DNA of 64,000 nt from Catenulispora sp. MAP5-51 (GCF_041261205.1 NZ_JBGCCH010000008.1:248001-312000); one strand, 5' to 3'; positions 16,661 to 26,136 are shown, numbered from the stretch's first letter. Translations and numbers: made by a program. The notes: generated by a model from the letters alone, not told the origin.

Positions 16661-17344
16661 TCAGCTCAGTTGCTTTTCAGGCTCCTGATCCGTGTTGGTG
16701 CGTATCCGATGGCGCTGCCAGGCCGCCCGCATCGACTCCGTCGCGGCGGCGGCGTCGTCTCCGGCGGCACAAATCAGGCCTCGTACCTGTGCCTCGAAGC
16801 AGGTGTCCGCGTCGTACGGCTCGGTCAGGTAACCGCCGAGCTCCAGCGTCACCAGCCCGTGCAGCGCGATCCACATCCGGTGCGCGGTCAGCTGCGCGTC
16901 GCCGTCCTCGAAGCGCCCGGCCCGGGTGCAGCGCTCGACGGCGTCGACGAGGATCGCGAGCGTGTAGCGGCCGTGGCTGCGGTCCTCGTCGGTGAGCGAG
17001 AAGCCGACGAGGGTGGAGCCGCCGAACATCACCGCGTACAGGTGGCTGTGCTCCAGCGCGTTCTGGCGGTAGGCGATGCCGAGTTCGGCGACGTCGGCGA
17101 CCGGGTCGTCGGAGGCGCCGACCGCGCCCATGCCCGCGGCCAGCCGGCCGAAGCCCTCGTGGACCAGGGCGCGGACCAGGTCGTCCATGCCGCTGAAACG
17201 GGTGTAGACGGCCATGGTGGAGGTGCCGACGGCGGCGGCCAGGCGGCGGGTGGTCAGGGCCGAGGGCCCCTGCTCGGCCAGCAGGCGGGCCGCGGCCTCC
17301 AGCAGGTTCGCGCCGAGTTCGGGGTCGGCCTGGCGGGGGCTCAT
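16661..17344 (-). CDS. TetR-family repressor
   Basis: 227 residues. N-terminal helix-turn-helix (LLEAAARLLAEQGPSALTTRRLAAAVGTSTMAVYTRFSGMDDLVRALV), then an all-helical ligand domain. It lies 121 bases upstream of the DUF1702 pair on the same strand and divergent from the carotenoid oxygenase; a CATAAC-N3-GTTATG palindrome in the shared 17345-17513 gap is the obvious operator candidate. It probably represses itself and the oxygenase, and perhaps the DUF1702/P450 genes. Confidence 0.9.
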   Translation of the reverse strand: MSPRQADPELGANLLEAAARLLAEQGPSALTTRRLAAAVGTSTMAVYTRFSGMDDLVRALVHEGFGRLAAGMGAVGASDDPVADVAELGIAYRQNALEHSHLYAVMFGGSTLVGFSLTDEDRSHGRYTLAILVDAVERCTRAGRFEDGDAQLTAHRMWIALHGLVTLELGGYLTEPYDADTCFEAQVRGLICAAGDDAAAATESMRAAWQRHRIRTNTDQEPEKQLS

Positions 17345-17466
17345 CAGTACGGGTCCGCCGATCGGTGAGAAGGGATCAGGGGGTCAGGGGCGAGGGCAGG
17401 GAGCTCAGGGAAATCAGGGTCCGTGCTCATCTTGACCGATGCCCGGACGCGGAGGGAAGATGCGGG

Positions 17467-17481
17467 CATAACATCGTTATG
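17467..17481. promoter_or_regulatory. Candidate TetR operator
   Basis: Perfect inverted repeat CATAAC-ATC-GTTATG between the divergent TetR and carotenoid oxygenase genes, overlapping a second small palindrome GTTA-TG-TAAC. It lies 33 bases before the oxygenase start. The size and AT-rich half-sites fit TetR-type operators. Confidence 0.6.
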
Positions 17482-17513
17482 TAACGCTGATATCGAACGA
17501 TCGGGGCCTGACG

Positions 17514-18875
17514 ATGACCGGATCCCGCACCCTCGTCCCGGCCGGTCCGCTCGGCGGCTACCGGCCGGTCGCCGACGAGGTCAGTGTCTTCGACCTCGAT
17601 GTCGCCGGCCTGCTGCCGCCCGAGCTCGACGGCACGCTGCTGCGCATCGGCCCGAACCCCGTGCACGCCCCGGATCCGGCCCGGCGCCACCACGCCTTCG
17701 CCGGCGACGCGATGGTCCACGGCGTCCGGATCCGCGCCGGCCGCGCCGAGTGGTACCGCAACCGCTGGATCCGCACCGACCGCGTCTGCCGCGCGCTCGG
17801 CACGCTGCCGACGCCCGGGCCCCGGCACGGCCTGTCGGACAACGCGAACGACAACATCCTGCGACACGCCGGCCGCACCCTGGCCCTCGGCGACGGCGGC
17901 GTACTGCCGGTCGAGCTGTGCCCGGAGCTGACCACCATCGCGCGGTCGGACTTCGACGAGACGCTTCCGGACGGCCTGTGCGCGCACCCGGAACGCGACC
18001 CGGTCACCGGTGAGCTCTATGCCGTCGCCTACCGGCCCGGCCGCGCGCACATCCAGTACCTGACCGTCGACGTCGCCGGCCGGGTCCGGAGCTGCGAGCC
18101 GATCGAGCTCGGCCACACGCCGATGATGCACGCGTTCTCCCTGACCGATCGGCACGCGGTCTTGTACGACCTGCCCGTCGTTTACAGCCCTGCCGCGGTG
18201 GCGGCCGGCAGTCGCGTTCCCTACGCCTGGGACGACGCCGTCCCGGCGCGCCTTGGCGTACTGCCTCGCGAAGGCGCCGCCGCAGACATCCGCTGGATCG
18301 ACGTCGACCCCTGCTACGTCTTCCACCCGGTGAACGCCTACGAGACCGGAGGCCGGCTCGTCCTGGACGTCGTCCGCCACGACCGTGTCTTCGATTCCGA
18401 CCGCTTGAGCCCCGGTGAGTCCCGGCCGACGCTGTGGCGCTGGGTCCTGGAGTCCGAACGAGGAGTCGTGATCGAGAGCCGCCAGTTGGACGACACGGTC
18501 GTGGAGTTCCCGCGCATGGACGACCGCTTCAAGGGCACGCCGCACCGCTACGCGTTCGCGGTGGCGATGCGCCCCGGCGCCGGCGGGGCCCTGGCCGGTC
18601 CCGGGCTGGTCCGGCACGACGTGCTCACCGGCGGCACCGACGTCCACCGCTTCGGCCCGGGCCGCCTGACCGGCGAGCCGGCGTTCCTGCCGCGCGGCCC
18701 GCACGCCCCCGAGGGCGACGGCTGGCTGCTCAGCTTCGTCTACGACGCCGCCGACGACCGCAGCGACCTGGTGGTGCTGGACACCGCCGACTTCACCGGC
18801 CCGCCGGTCGCCGAGATCCGGCTGCCGGTGCGCGTGCCGCACGGGTTCCACGCCGGATGGATCGCAGCCTCCTGA
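17514..18875 (+). CDS. Carotenoid cleavage oxygenase family protein
   Basis: 453 residues. N-terminal GPLGGYRPVADEV...LPPELDGTLLRIGPNP and HHAFAGDAMVHGVRI are family signatures. Four His that would hold the non-haem Fe(II) can be placed in LCAHPERDP, PMMHAFSLT, YVFHPVNAY and VPHGFHAGW. These enzymes cleave C=C bonds of polyenes or stilbenes with O2. It lies near the DUF1702/P450 operon; a polyene substrate would make sense in an enediyne setting, but this is conjecture. It is probably regulated by the divergent TetR. No clear ribosome site precedes ATG 17514. Confidence 0.92.
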   Translation: MTGSRTLVPAGPLGGYRPVADEVSVFDLDVAGLLPPELDGTLLRIGPNPVHAPDPARRHHAFAGDAMVHGVRIRAGRAEWYRNRWIRTDRVCRALGTLPTPGPRHGLSDNANDNILRHAGRTLALGDGGVLPVELCPELTTIARSDFDETLPDGLCAHPERDPVTGELYAVAYRPGRAHIQYLTVDVAGRVRSCEPIELGHTPMMHAFSLTDRHAVLYDLPVVYSPAAVAAGSRVPYAWDDAVPARLGVLPREGAAADIRWIDVDPCYVFHPVNAYETGGRLVLDVVRHDRVFDSDRLSPGESRPTLWRWVLESERGVVIESRQLDDTVVEFPRMDDRFKGTPHRYAFAVAMRPGAGGALAGPGLVRHDVLTGGTDVHRFGPGRLTGEPAFLPRGPHAPEGDGWLLSFVYDAADDRSDLVVLDTADFTGPPVAEIRLPVRVPHGFHAGWIAAS

Positions 18876-19434
18876 TGAGTCCGGCCTCGCAGCCGTCCCG
18901 CGAAAAGGCGCCGCCGAAGCCGTGACGGTATTTATACCGACACCGGGACCCGCGGTGGGAATTACCCGCCGGCGAAAGCCGAATTCTCAAGGGCCCTCTT
19001 GTGGGGCCGCCCCGGATGCGGTCACGCGCCGAGCAATCCGGAAGATGTCAGGGTCCGGTCATGGGAGTGACCATGGCGATCGCCGGCCGGTCGCGTGAGG
19101 CCGATGAGATCTGTCGGAAAACTTCCGGTATAGGCCGACCTATCTCATTGTGAATTCATCATCCGGGCGTGGGTCCCATGGGCTGGATGCGGCTATTGCG
19201 GGGTTGCTCAGTGTTCGTATAAGCTCGCCGCGATGGGAGAAGCGGGTGTTCCTTGCCGAATCACGCAACAGTCCCATTCTCGATGGCAGTCGGACCTGCC
19301 ACGTCGGTGGCAACAGGCGATCAAGGGCAGATCATGGTTTTACGCTGATCCACGCCGTCGGCCGGACCGGGACCACCTCGCCGCTCCCGACCGGAGAGTT
19401 CTGTTTCAACGCTCCATGCAGGGGAGAGGCGATC
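18876..19434. other. Non-coding leader region upstream of the AraC gene
   Basis: No gene is evident. Notable are a perfect hairpin CGGTAT-TT-ATACCG at 18926-18939 (a likely stop or operator 50 bases after the oxygenase gene) and a small ATAGG-N4-CCTAT palindrome at 19130-19143. Much of 19100-19330 is AT-richer than average, as expected of promoter DNA. Confidence 0.5.
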
Positions 19435-20277
19435 ATGCAACCGGCGGTGGAACACGCCATCGAAGCCATGTGGGACCGGTACGAGGAACCGTTGACGCTG
19501 TCGGAGATGGCCGCGGCGGCGAGCTTGAGCCGATTCCACTTCTCCAGGGTCTTCCGGTCGCTGACCGGGACCTCACCGTGCCGGTTCCTGGCCGCCGTGC
19601 GATTGTCGAAGGCCAAGGACACCCTGCTGCAGACCTCCCGGAACGTCACCGAGATCGCCTACGAGGTCGGATACAACAGCCTGGGAACCTTCACCAGCCG
19701 CTTCACCAGGAGCGTCGGCGTCTCGCCGGCCCGCTACCGGCAGCTGTCGCGCTCCGGCATGCCGGTCCCGCTGCCGGCCGCCGTCCCGGGGGCCCGCGGC
19801 GTGGTGCGGGGCCTGGTGGGCCTGCCGGAGCCGGCCGGGCCGCTGCGGATATACATCGGGGCCTTCGACAGCCCCATCGCCCAGGGCATGCCAGTGGCCT
19901 GCGACGTCCTCGACGCGCCCGGACGCTTCCGGCTCGAAGGCGTCCCGGACGGCGCCTGGTTCATCCGGGCGGCGGCGGTCCCGCTGCGGGACGTCGATCC
20001 CCGGCCGTGGAAGCGCAAGCCGCTGTTCGTGGGCGCCCTGGAACCCCTGCACATCCGCCGGGAGAAGACCCTCGACCTCGATCTCGAACTGCATCCGCTG
20101 GGCCTGCTCGACCTGCCGGTGCTCATCGCCCTGCCGGAACTGGACAGCGCCGAACTCCCGGAGGTCGTCGAACGGGTCATCGGCTCCGAGCGCAGAACTC
20201 ACCCTCGGCCCGCGCGCAGCGAACGGCCGGCCCCGCGGGCCTCGGTCGACCTCCTCACGTCGCCCCGCTGCGCCTGA
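19435..20277 (+). CDS. AraC-family transcriptional regulator
   Basis: 280 residues from ATG 19435, preceded by GGGGAGAGG. Unusually, the two helix-turn-helix units are at the N-terminus (residues ~5-105: EPLTLSEMAAAASLSRFHFSRVFR, then VTEIAYEVGYNSLGTFTSRFTRSVGVSPARYR). A ~170-residue C-terminal part follows, with a beta-rich section (LRIYIGAFDSPIAQG...FRLEGVPDGAWFIRAAA) resembling carboxypeptidase-regulatory folds. A longer upstream reading frame is open, but the ribosome site supports 19435. It probably controls the adjacent MFS transporter 133 bases downstream. Confidence 0.88.
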   Translation: MQPAVEHAIEAMWDRYEEPLTLSEMAAAASLSRFHFSRVFRSLTGTSPCRFLAAVRLSKAKDTLLQTSRNVTEIAYEVGYNSLGTFTSRFTRSVGVSPARYRQLSRSGMPVPLPAAVPGARGVVRGLVGLPEPAGPLRIYIGAFDSPIAQGMPVACDVLDAPGRFRLEGVPDGAWFIRAAAVPLRDVDPRPWKRKPLFVGALEPLHIRREKTLDLDLELHPLGLLDLPVLIALPELDSAELPEVVERVIGSERRTHPRPARSERPAPRASVDLLTSPRCA

Positions 20278-20410
20278 GTCGAAAACCGCTGTGCCTGACT
20301 GAAACCCTGTGGGCCCGCGGACGGCAACAGCGCACGTTGGGAGAAGCCGCACGCGTCGCAGGGTTCGAATATGTGGGGGACCGCAGTCCGCGACCGAAGG
20401 AGCTCCCCGC

Positions 20411-22117
20411 GTGCCCTCGACCCCGCCCACCGAGCCCGGACCGAGTCAGCGCGCTTCCTGGGCTCGCGGCTTCGAGCATCCGATCGCCTTCTGGTTCGGG
20501 GCGCTGTGCTGTACCGCCGGAGTGCTGCTCCACCTGCCCATGTACTACGGAGCCCGGGACATGGGCTACCGGCTCAACGGGATGGCGCCGGACGCGCCGA
20601 TGATGACCGGGATGGCGCTGATCGGGATCGGGCTGGTCGCCGCGCTCTACGGCGTGCTGCCGCGGGACCGCGCCGGCCTGCGGCGGTCCGTCACCCGCGT
20701 GCGCGTACAGGCGTTGGACGACGCGCCGATCCGGCGGCAGCACGTGGCCCTGCTGGCGGTGATGGCGGTGGCGGTGACGATCGACGTCATGAAGCCGACC
20801 GCGCTGGGATTCGTGGTCCCCGGCTTCGCCAAGGAGTACGGCCTGAAGGCCCCCGGCAACCCGCACGGGCATCCGGCCGCCGCGTGGCTGCCGCTGGTCG
20901 GGATCACCGGAACCGTCCTGGGCTCGCTGGTGTGGGGTTCGTTCGCGGACTGGGCCGGGCGGCGTGCCTCGATCATGTACGCCGGGCTGCTGTTCGTGAC
21001 GACCTCCATCTGCGGGGCCATGCCGGGCTACAAGTGGAACCTGCTGATGTGCCTGATGATGGGCATCGCCGCCGGCGGGATGCTGCCGATCACCTTCGCG
21101 CTGATGGCCGAGACCATCCCGGCCCGGCACCGCGGCGGACTCATGGTGCTGATCGGCGGCGAGATCGCCGCGGCGTACGTCATCACGAGCTGGTTGGCGG
21201 CCAGGCTGGTCCCGCACTACAGCTGGCGCATCCTGTGGCTGATCGGCATCCCCACCGGAGTGCTTCTGCTGGTGCTCAATCACTGGATCCCGGAGTCGCC
21301 GCGGTATCTGATCGCCCGAGGACGACGTGTCGAGGCCGAGGCGATAATGGCACGGTACGGCGCGCGGGTTATCCAGGATCCTGATACGCCCGCGACCGAT
21401 GCCGATGCCGATGCCGGCGCTGGTGCTGGCACCGGCCCCGGGGCCGACGTCGCGCGGGTCGGCTTCGGCACGCTGGTCCGCCGGCCGTTCCTCGGACCGA
21501 CCACCGCCATCACCGTGCTGGGGCTCGGCGTCGGCCTGGTCACGTATGGCTTCCAGTTGTGGGTCCCGACGAATCTGCAGCGGATCGGGTACTCGGCGGT
21601 CAACTCCGCCTACGTGGTGCGCAACGCCGCGCTGATCGGGCTTCCGCTGACCGTCCTGCTGGCGTGGATGTACGACCGGTTCGGAGGCCGCAGGACCATC
21701 GCCGTCTCCTCGGCCGTGACCGCCGCGGCCATGGCGGGGTTCGTCATCGGCGGCGACGGTCTGGCGCACCACCGGATGCTGCTGTCGGTGCTGCTCGTCG
21801 TGCCGCTGTCGGCGGTGAGCTCGGTGGTGGCGATGGTCGCGGCGTACGCCTCGGAGGTCTATCCGACCCGGATCCGGGCCCGCGGGACCGGGGTGGCCGC
21901 CGGGATGACGAAGGCCGGGGGAGTGCTGATCCTGGCGGTGGTGGTCGGGTCGCCGAACATCCCCGGGATCCGGACCACCGCGCTGATCGGGGCCGTTCCG
22001 TTGGTGATCGCCGCCCTGTGCTTCCTGATCTCCGGGCCCGAGACCAGACGCCGCGGACTGGACGACATCGCCCGCGAGCTCGGCGCCGCCGATCTGGAGC
22101 CGAATCCGGCAATCTGA
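20411..22117 (+). CDS. MFS transporter, sugar-porter-like
   Basis: 568 residues from GTG 20411 with AAGGAG upstream. Two extra N-terminal hydrophobic segments (residues ~25-85) precede a 12-helix MFS core with the loop motif GSFADWAGRR and the sixth-helix PESPRYLIARGR signature of the sugar-porter/aromatic-acid:H+ symporter group. The central loop contains an Asp/Ala-Gly low-complexity run (ATDADADAGAGAGTG) from short repeats. The substrate is unknown. The AraC regulator upstream is the likely controller. The stop lies inside a tandem repeat. Confidence 0.88.
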   Translation: MPSTPPTEPGPSQRASWARGFEHPIAFWFGALCCTAGVLLHLPMYYGARDMGYRLNGMAPDAPMMTGMALIGIGLVAALYGVLPRDRAGLRRSVTRVRVQALDDAPIRRQHVALLAVMAVAVTIDVMKPTALGFVVPGFAKEYGLKAPGNPHGHPAAAWLPLVGITGTVLGSLVWGSFADWAGRRASIMYAGLLFVTTSICGAMPGYKWNLLMCLMMGIAAGGMLPITFALMAETIPARHRGGLMVLIGGEIAAAYVITSWLAARLVPHYSWRILWLIGIPTGVLLLVLNHWIPESPRYLIARGRRVEAEAIMARYGARVIQDPDTPATDADADAGAGAGTGPGADVARVGFGTLVRRPFLGPTTAITVLGLGVGLVTYGFQLWVPTNLQRIGYSAVNSAYVVRNAALIGLPLTVLLAWMYDRFGGRRTIAVSSAVTAAAMAGFVIGGDGLAHHRMLLSVLLVVPLSAVSSVVAMVAAYASEVYPTRIRARGTGVAAGMTKAGGVLILAVVVGSPNIPGIRTTALIGAVPLVIAALCFLISGPETRRRGLDDIARELGAADLEPNPAI

Positions 22118-22170
22118 GTCCGGCGACTGAATCCGGCAACCTGAAACCGGCAACTGAATCCGGCAATCTG
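22103..22170. repeat. 13-14-bp tandem repeat (AATCCGGCAAYCTG type)
   Basis: Five imperfect copies straddle the stop of the MFS gene and the short gap before the SDR gene. Confidence 0.8.
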
Positions 22171-22227
22171 GGATAAATCCCAGCCGAGGTGCGTCGTCAT
22201 AGTGGACAGGGAGGAAAGGAACGTCCG

Positions 22228-23082
22228 ATGACGATTTCGCGTGCGACGCTGATCACCGGTTGCTCCAGCGGCATCGGCCGGGCCGCGGCGCTGCGCCTGC
22301 ACCGCGCCGGCCTGCCGGTCTATGCCACCGGGCGCGATCTCTCGGCCCTGGCGGAGCTGGCCGATCTGGGAATCAGTACCCTGCGGCTGGATGTGACCGA
22401 CGAGGCGTCGGCGGACGCGGCCGTGAAGCGGATCGTCCAGGACCACGGCGCGGTCGGCGTGCTGGTGAACAACGCGGGCAGCGGGGTGCACGGATCGGTC
22501 GAGGACGTGCCGCTGGACAGCGTCCGCGACTCCTTCGAGACGAACCTGTTCGGCGCGCTGCGGCTGACCCAGCTGGTGCTGCCGGGCATGCGCGAGCAGG
22601 GCGCGGGGCGGATCGTGAACATCTCCTCGATCCTCGGCCGCTTCTCACCGCCCGGCGGCGCGCTGTATCACGCGACCAAGCACGCGACGGAGGCCTACAG
22701 CGACTCGCTGCGGATGGAGGTGGCGCAGTTCGGGGTACGGGTGTCGCTGATCGAGCCGGCGACGGTGCGCACGCAGTTCTTCGCCACCGCGCTGATGCAG
22801 TTCGCGGGCCGACCGCAGTCGCCGTACCAGGAGTTCTACGACAAGCTCGCGGCCTGGGCGATCGCCGTGCACGAGGGACGCACCACGGCCGGCCGCTTCG
22901 CGGTGCCGCCGGAGAAGGTCGCCGCCGCGATCGAGCGCGCGGTCCGCTCCCGCCGCCCGAAGGCGCGCTACCCCGTCGGCCCGCTGGCCCGCGGCGCCCT
23001 CGGCATGCGGCGCCTGCTGCCGGACGCCGCCTTCGACCGCTTCGTCGCGCGCCAGTTCCCGGCCCCGCAGCCGAAGCGCTGA
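22228..23082 (+). CDS. Short-chain dehydrogenase/reductase (classical SDR)
   Basis: 284 residues from ATG 22228, preceded by GGGAGGAAAGG. Rossmann motif TGCSSGIG, NNAG, Ser in ISSILG and catalytic YHATK give a complete classical SDR. Substrate unknown. The downstream TetR gene starts 5 bases after its stop, so the pair are co-transcribed and the TetR is probably its regulator. Confidence 0.92.
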   Translation: MTISRATLITGCSSGIGRAAALRLHRAGLPVYATGRDLSALAELADLGISTLRLDVTDEASADAAVKRIVQDHGAVGVLVNNAGSGVHGSVEDVPLDSVRDSFETNLFGALRLTQLVLPGMREQGAGRIVNISSILGRFSPPGGALYHATKHATEAYSDSLRMEVAQFGVRVSLIEPATVRTQFFATALMQFAGRPQSPYQEFYDKLAAWAIAVHEGRTTAGRFAVPPEKVAAAIERAVRSRRPKARYPVGPLARGALGMRRLLPDAAFDRFVARQFPAPQPKR

Positions 23083-23087
23083 CCGCG

Positions 23088-23684
23088 ATGCCGGTCCACC
23101 GCTCGACGTACCACTACGGCAACCTGCGCACCGCCCTGACCGACGCCGCCCTGGAGCTGGCCCGCCACGGCGGCCCGGCGGCCGTGACGGTCCGCGGGGT
23201 GGCGCGCAGCGTGGGGGTGACGCCGCCGGCGGCGTACCGGCACTTCGCCGAGGTGGAGGAGCTGATGCTCGCGGCGAAGGACAGGGCTCTGATGCTGCTC
23301 GCCGAGCGGGTCGATGCCGCGATCGGCGCCGCCTCGGCGATGGGTGCGGTCGTGGATTCGGCGGCGGGCTTGCGCGCGGTGGCCGAAGCCTATGTGGGCT
23401 TCGCGCGGTCCTGCCCGGGGCTGTTCTCCATGGCGTGCCACGGGAGCTTGGCGGCGGTCAGAGTTCTGATGACCGACCGTTTCGGCCCGCACCTGGATGC
23501 CCTGTCGAACCTGGATGCCCTGTCGAACCGGCGGCCCGGCATGGCATTCGCCCTGTGGTCGGTGGCGCACGCGCTGGCGGTGTTCGCGGCCGAGGGGGCT
23601 TCGCGGGGAGTGCCGCAGGACGAGGCCTTGGACGCGATGCTGGCCTGGATCGCCGGCGGTGCCGGAGCCGCCGCTCGCGGGTGA
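23088..23684 (+). CDS. TetR-family regulator (TetR_C_33-like)
   Basis: 198 residues. The N-terminus HYGNLRTALTDAALELARHGG and HTH VARSVGVTPPAAYRHFAEVEEL match the WHG/TetR_C_33 subgroup common in actinobacteria. An exact 18-bp duplication encodes DALSNLDALSN mid-protein. It is co-transcribed with the SDR. Confidence 0.9.
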   Translation: MPVHRSTYHYGNLRTALTDAALELARHGGPAAVTVRGVARSVGVTPPAAYRHFAEVEELMLAAKDRALMLLAERVDAAIGAASAMGAVVDSAAGLRAVAEAYVGFARSCPGLFSMACHGSLAAVRVLMTDRFGPHLDALSNLDALSNRRPGMAFALWSVAHALAVFAAEGASRGVPQDEALDAMLAWIAGGAGAAARG

Positions 23685-23800
23685 CCTGCTTCACACCGGC
23701 GCGTTCGGCCCAACCACCTGCGGGCGGGCTGAACGGAGTGCGGCAGAATGTGGCCCGCGTCCCGCCCCAGGACGCCCAGCCGCCCGAAGAAAGGCCCGCC

Positions 23801-24202
23801 ATGCTCGCCGTGAACTGGGACACGATCCGTCTGTTCCTCCATGTGGTGGCCGCGACCATCTGGGTCGGCGGGCAGATCACGCTGGCCGCGCTGGTGCCGG
23901 TGCTGCGCAAGTCCGGGTCCGAGGTGACCAAGGCGGCGGCCAACGGCTTCAACCGGATCGCCTGGCCGGCGTTCGCCGTGCTGATCCTGACCGGGATCTG
24001 GAACGTCATCGCCGAGCACGACAAGGACCACGGCGCCTACCACACCACCTTGATCGTGAAGTACGCCGTGGTGGCCGCCTCGGGCCTGACCGCCTACCTG
24101 CACGCGCAGGCCAAGAGCAAGGGCGCGATGGCCGCGTTCGGGGCGCTGACCGGGATCACCGCGCTCGGCTCGGTCTTCGTGGGGATCATGCTGGCCGGCT
24201 GA
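23801..24202 (+). CDS. Small four-helix membrane protein (CopD-like)
   Basis: 133 residues from ATG 23801. Four hydrophobic segments with LFLHVVAATIWVGGQITLAAL, whose HxxxxxxWxGG pattern is typical of CopD/integral-membrane proteins of unknown function. Some members bind haem or copper through the first-helix His; that is inference here. It stands alone, followed by a tandem repeat and a convergent gene. Confidence 0.75.
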   Translation: MLAVNWDTIRLFLHVVAATIWVGGQITLAALVPVLRKSGSEVTKAAANGFNRIAWPAFAVLILTGIWNVIAEHDKDHGAYHTTLIVKYAVVAASGLTAYLHAQAKSKGAMAAFGALTGITALGSVFVGIMLAG

Positions 24203-24222
24203 GGTCGCCGGGTGCCGCACGG

Positions 24223-24276
24223 CGCCTGATCACGCCTGCTCGCCGCCTGCTCGCCGCCTGATGACCGCCTGATCAC
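24223..24276. repeat. 11-bp tandem repeat (CGCCTGCTCGC type)
   Basis: Five units of 10-11 bp between convergent genes, reaching the stop codon of the minus-strand membrane protein. Confidence 0.85.
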
Positions 24277-25517
24277 CCGCGGCTCGCGACCCCGTACCCC
24301 TCCTCGGCCCGCAGCCTGTCCAGCAACTCCGGGATCACCGGCGAGCGCCGGAAGGCCCAGGCCACCCGCGACAGCCACCGCACCTCGGCGTCCAGGTCGG
24401 TCGGGACGAGCGCGGAGTCGACGGCCGCCGCGCCGTACGCGCCGCACTGGCCCGCGCCGGTGAAGCGGCGGCCGCGGCGCATGTTCTCCAGGGCCGCGGC
24501 GATCGTCGCGGCCTCCACGAGGGCGGCGTCGGCCGCGTCCGCGGTCCCGTTGTCGTCCTCCAGCCACGCCGCCACCGCCGGATGGTGGTACGCCCGCAGC
24601 ACCAGGCGGCCGTCGTGGATCTCGATGACCCGCCGGTACAGCGCGAACTGGATCCCCGCCGGCCATCCGGCCAGCAGCGGCCGGCCGCCTTCGGGGAACG
24701 CTATCTGCGGCATCGCCTCGCGCAGCGCCGACCACAGCGGGCCCATCACGACATAGCAGCGGCACAGCCGCACCCAGCGTGCCGTGGCCTCGAACGTCGT
24801 GCTCCACTTGCCGATCAGCGAGCCGGCCACGACCAGTGCCGCGCACAGTGCGCCGAGGATGTTGGACACCGTGTCCTCGCTGCCGTCCAGCTTGCCGTAG
24901 CGCAATACGTGGACGATGTCGTCGTAGGACCACAGCGTCCACACCACGCCGGTGCCGATCGCGGCCAGCACCAGGCGCACGCCCCAGCGCAGCGGCCCGG
25001 CCGCGGCCAGGCGCGCCTGCGGCAGCAGCGCGATGAACATCTCGACCAGCGCCCAGATCGCGTACGCGGCGAACAGCGCGACCCGCACGGCCAGCAGCCA
25101 GCGTCCGCTCGGGGCGGCTATCAGATTGCCGTCGGGGGTCAGGGTCGGGCGCGCGGCGACGAACAGCAGCACCATCACGGCCTGCACCGCCACCGCCAGC
25201 GCGGCCTGGCCCAGCGGCGAGCGGCGGCGGGCCGGGCGCGGGTTCAGCCGGCAGGCCAGCAGCATCAGGAAGCTCAGGGCGGCGGTGCGCACGGTGTCGC
25301 CGAGCGCGATCACCGACAGGCCGTCGACGCCGGCGTCGGCTTCGGTCACGGCCACGGTGGCCGGGGCCAGCAGCGCCAGCGAGAAGCCCTCGCACAGCAC
25401 GAAGGCCAGGCCGGCCCAGCGGATCGGCTGCCGGACGCCGCGCCGTTCGCTGGCCAGCGCCCAGGCGGCCAGCGCCACCAGCACCGCCGCGCCCAGATAG
25501 GCGGCGATATCGGACAT
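24273..25517 (-). CDS. MAB_1171c-type putative membrane transporter
   Basis: 414 residues. Residues 1-~250 form seven or so hydrophobic helices (MSDIAAYLGAAVLVALAAWALA..., LIGKWSTTFEATARW). The C-terminal ~160 residues are soluble and contain FALYRRVIEIHDGRLVLRAYHHP, a signature of the MAB_1171c family (DUF6545-like) of actinobacteria. No transport substrate or mechanism is known; the name is historical. It starts 7 bases after the stop of the ImmA-like protease, as the third gene of an XRE-ImmA-membrane operon, an order I recognise as recurrent in actinobacteria. Confidence 0.8.
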   Translation of the reverse strand: MSDIAAYLGAAVLVALAAWALASERRGVRQPIRWAGLAFVLCEGFSLALLAPATVAVTEADAGVDGLSVIALGDTVRTAALSFLMLLACRLNPRPARRRSPLGQAALAVAVQAVMVLLFVAARPTLTPDGNLIAAPSGRWLLAVRVALFAAYAIWALVEMFIALLPQARLAAAGPLRWGVRLVLAAIGTGVVWTLWSYDDIVHVLRYGKLDGSEDTVSNILGALCAALVVAGSLIGKWSTTFEATARWVRLCRCYVVMGPLWSALREAMPQIAFPEGGRPLLAGWPAGIQFALYRRVIEIHDGRLVLRAYHHPAVAAWLEDDNGTADAADAALVEAATIAAALENMRRGRRFTGAGQCGAYGAAAVDSALVPTDLDAEVRWLSRVAWAFRRSPVIPELLDRLRAEEGYGVASRG

Positions 25518-25524
25518 CGCCGCC

Positions 25525-26136
25525 TCAGGACTCGCCGAGACCGAACATCGTCTCGACCCCTTGGCGCGGCGCCTCGGGGCGGGCCAGCGGCGGACGGCCG
25601 CGGGCCACGCGGTGGTGGATCAGCGTCGCGATCAGCTCGGCCTCGCGCTCCTGGGGCTCGGTGTAGACGGTGCGGCCCAGGACGCTGCGGATCAGGGAGG
25701 GGGACAGGTGCGGAAGCAGCGTCCCGATGCCGCCGGCCCCGCCGCCGGTTCCGTTACCCGACCCGCCGGTTCCGCCGGTCCCGCCGGCCCCCGCGCCGGC
25801 CGCGTCATGGCCGCGGACCAGGTGCGCGGCCTCGTGCAGCAGGATGTGCTGGCGGTGCACCGAGCTGGTGTCGCTGGAGTAGATGATCAGGTCGCTGCGG
25901 GCGGTGGTGACCAGCAGGCCGCACGGCCGGTCCGGACGGGCCGGCACGCCGATCAGCTCGATCGGCCGGCCGCGCTTGCGGGCCAGGGCGGCGATGAAGG
26001 ACTCGGCGTCGAACGGGTCCGGCAGGTCCAGCCGGTCCACCAAGGCCTGACATGTGCGCCACAGTTTGGTCCGGCCGTCGCCCGATCCCACAGCCCACCT
26101 CTTCCGCGCCTCCTGGGTCGCCGGGTGAGGCGACAT
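25525..26136 (-). CDS. ImmA/IrrE-type zinc metallopeptidase
   Basis: 203 residues. HEAAH at 101-105 is the zincin active site (HExxH), preceded by the typical LLVTTARSDLIIYSSDTSSVHRQHILL stretch. After the active site comes a Gly/Thr-rich low-complexity segment (GAGAGGTGGTGGSGNGTGG) replacing part of a loop. Relatives cleave a partner XRE-type repressor in response to stress (ImmA-ImmR, IrrE-DdrO). The ATG overlaps the TGA of the XRE gene by one base (TGATG), so the two are coupled, supporting repressor-protease partnership. Confidence 0.85.
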   Translation of the reverse strand: MSPHPATQEARKRWAVGSGDGRTKLWRTCQALVDRLDLPDPFDAESFIAALARKRGRPIELIGVPARPDRPCGLLVTTARSDLIIYSSDTSSVHRQHILLHEAAHLVRGHDAAGAGAGGTGGTGGSGNGTGGGAGGIGTLLPHLSPSLIRSVLGRTVYTEPQEREAELIATLIHHRVARGRPPLARPEAPRQGVETMFGLGES

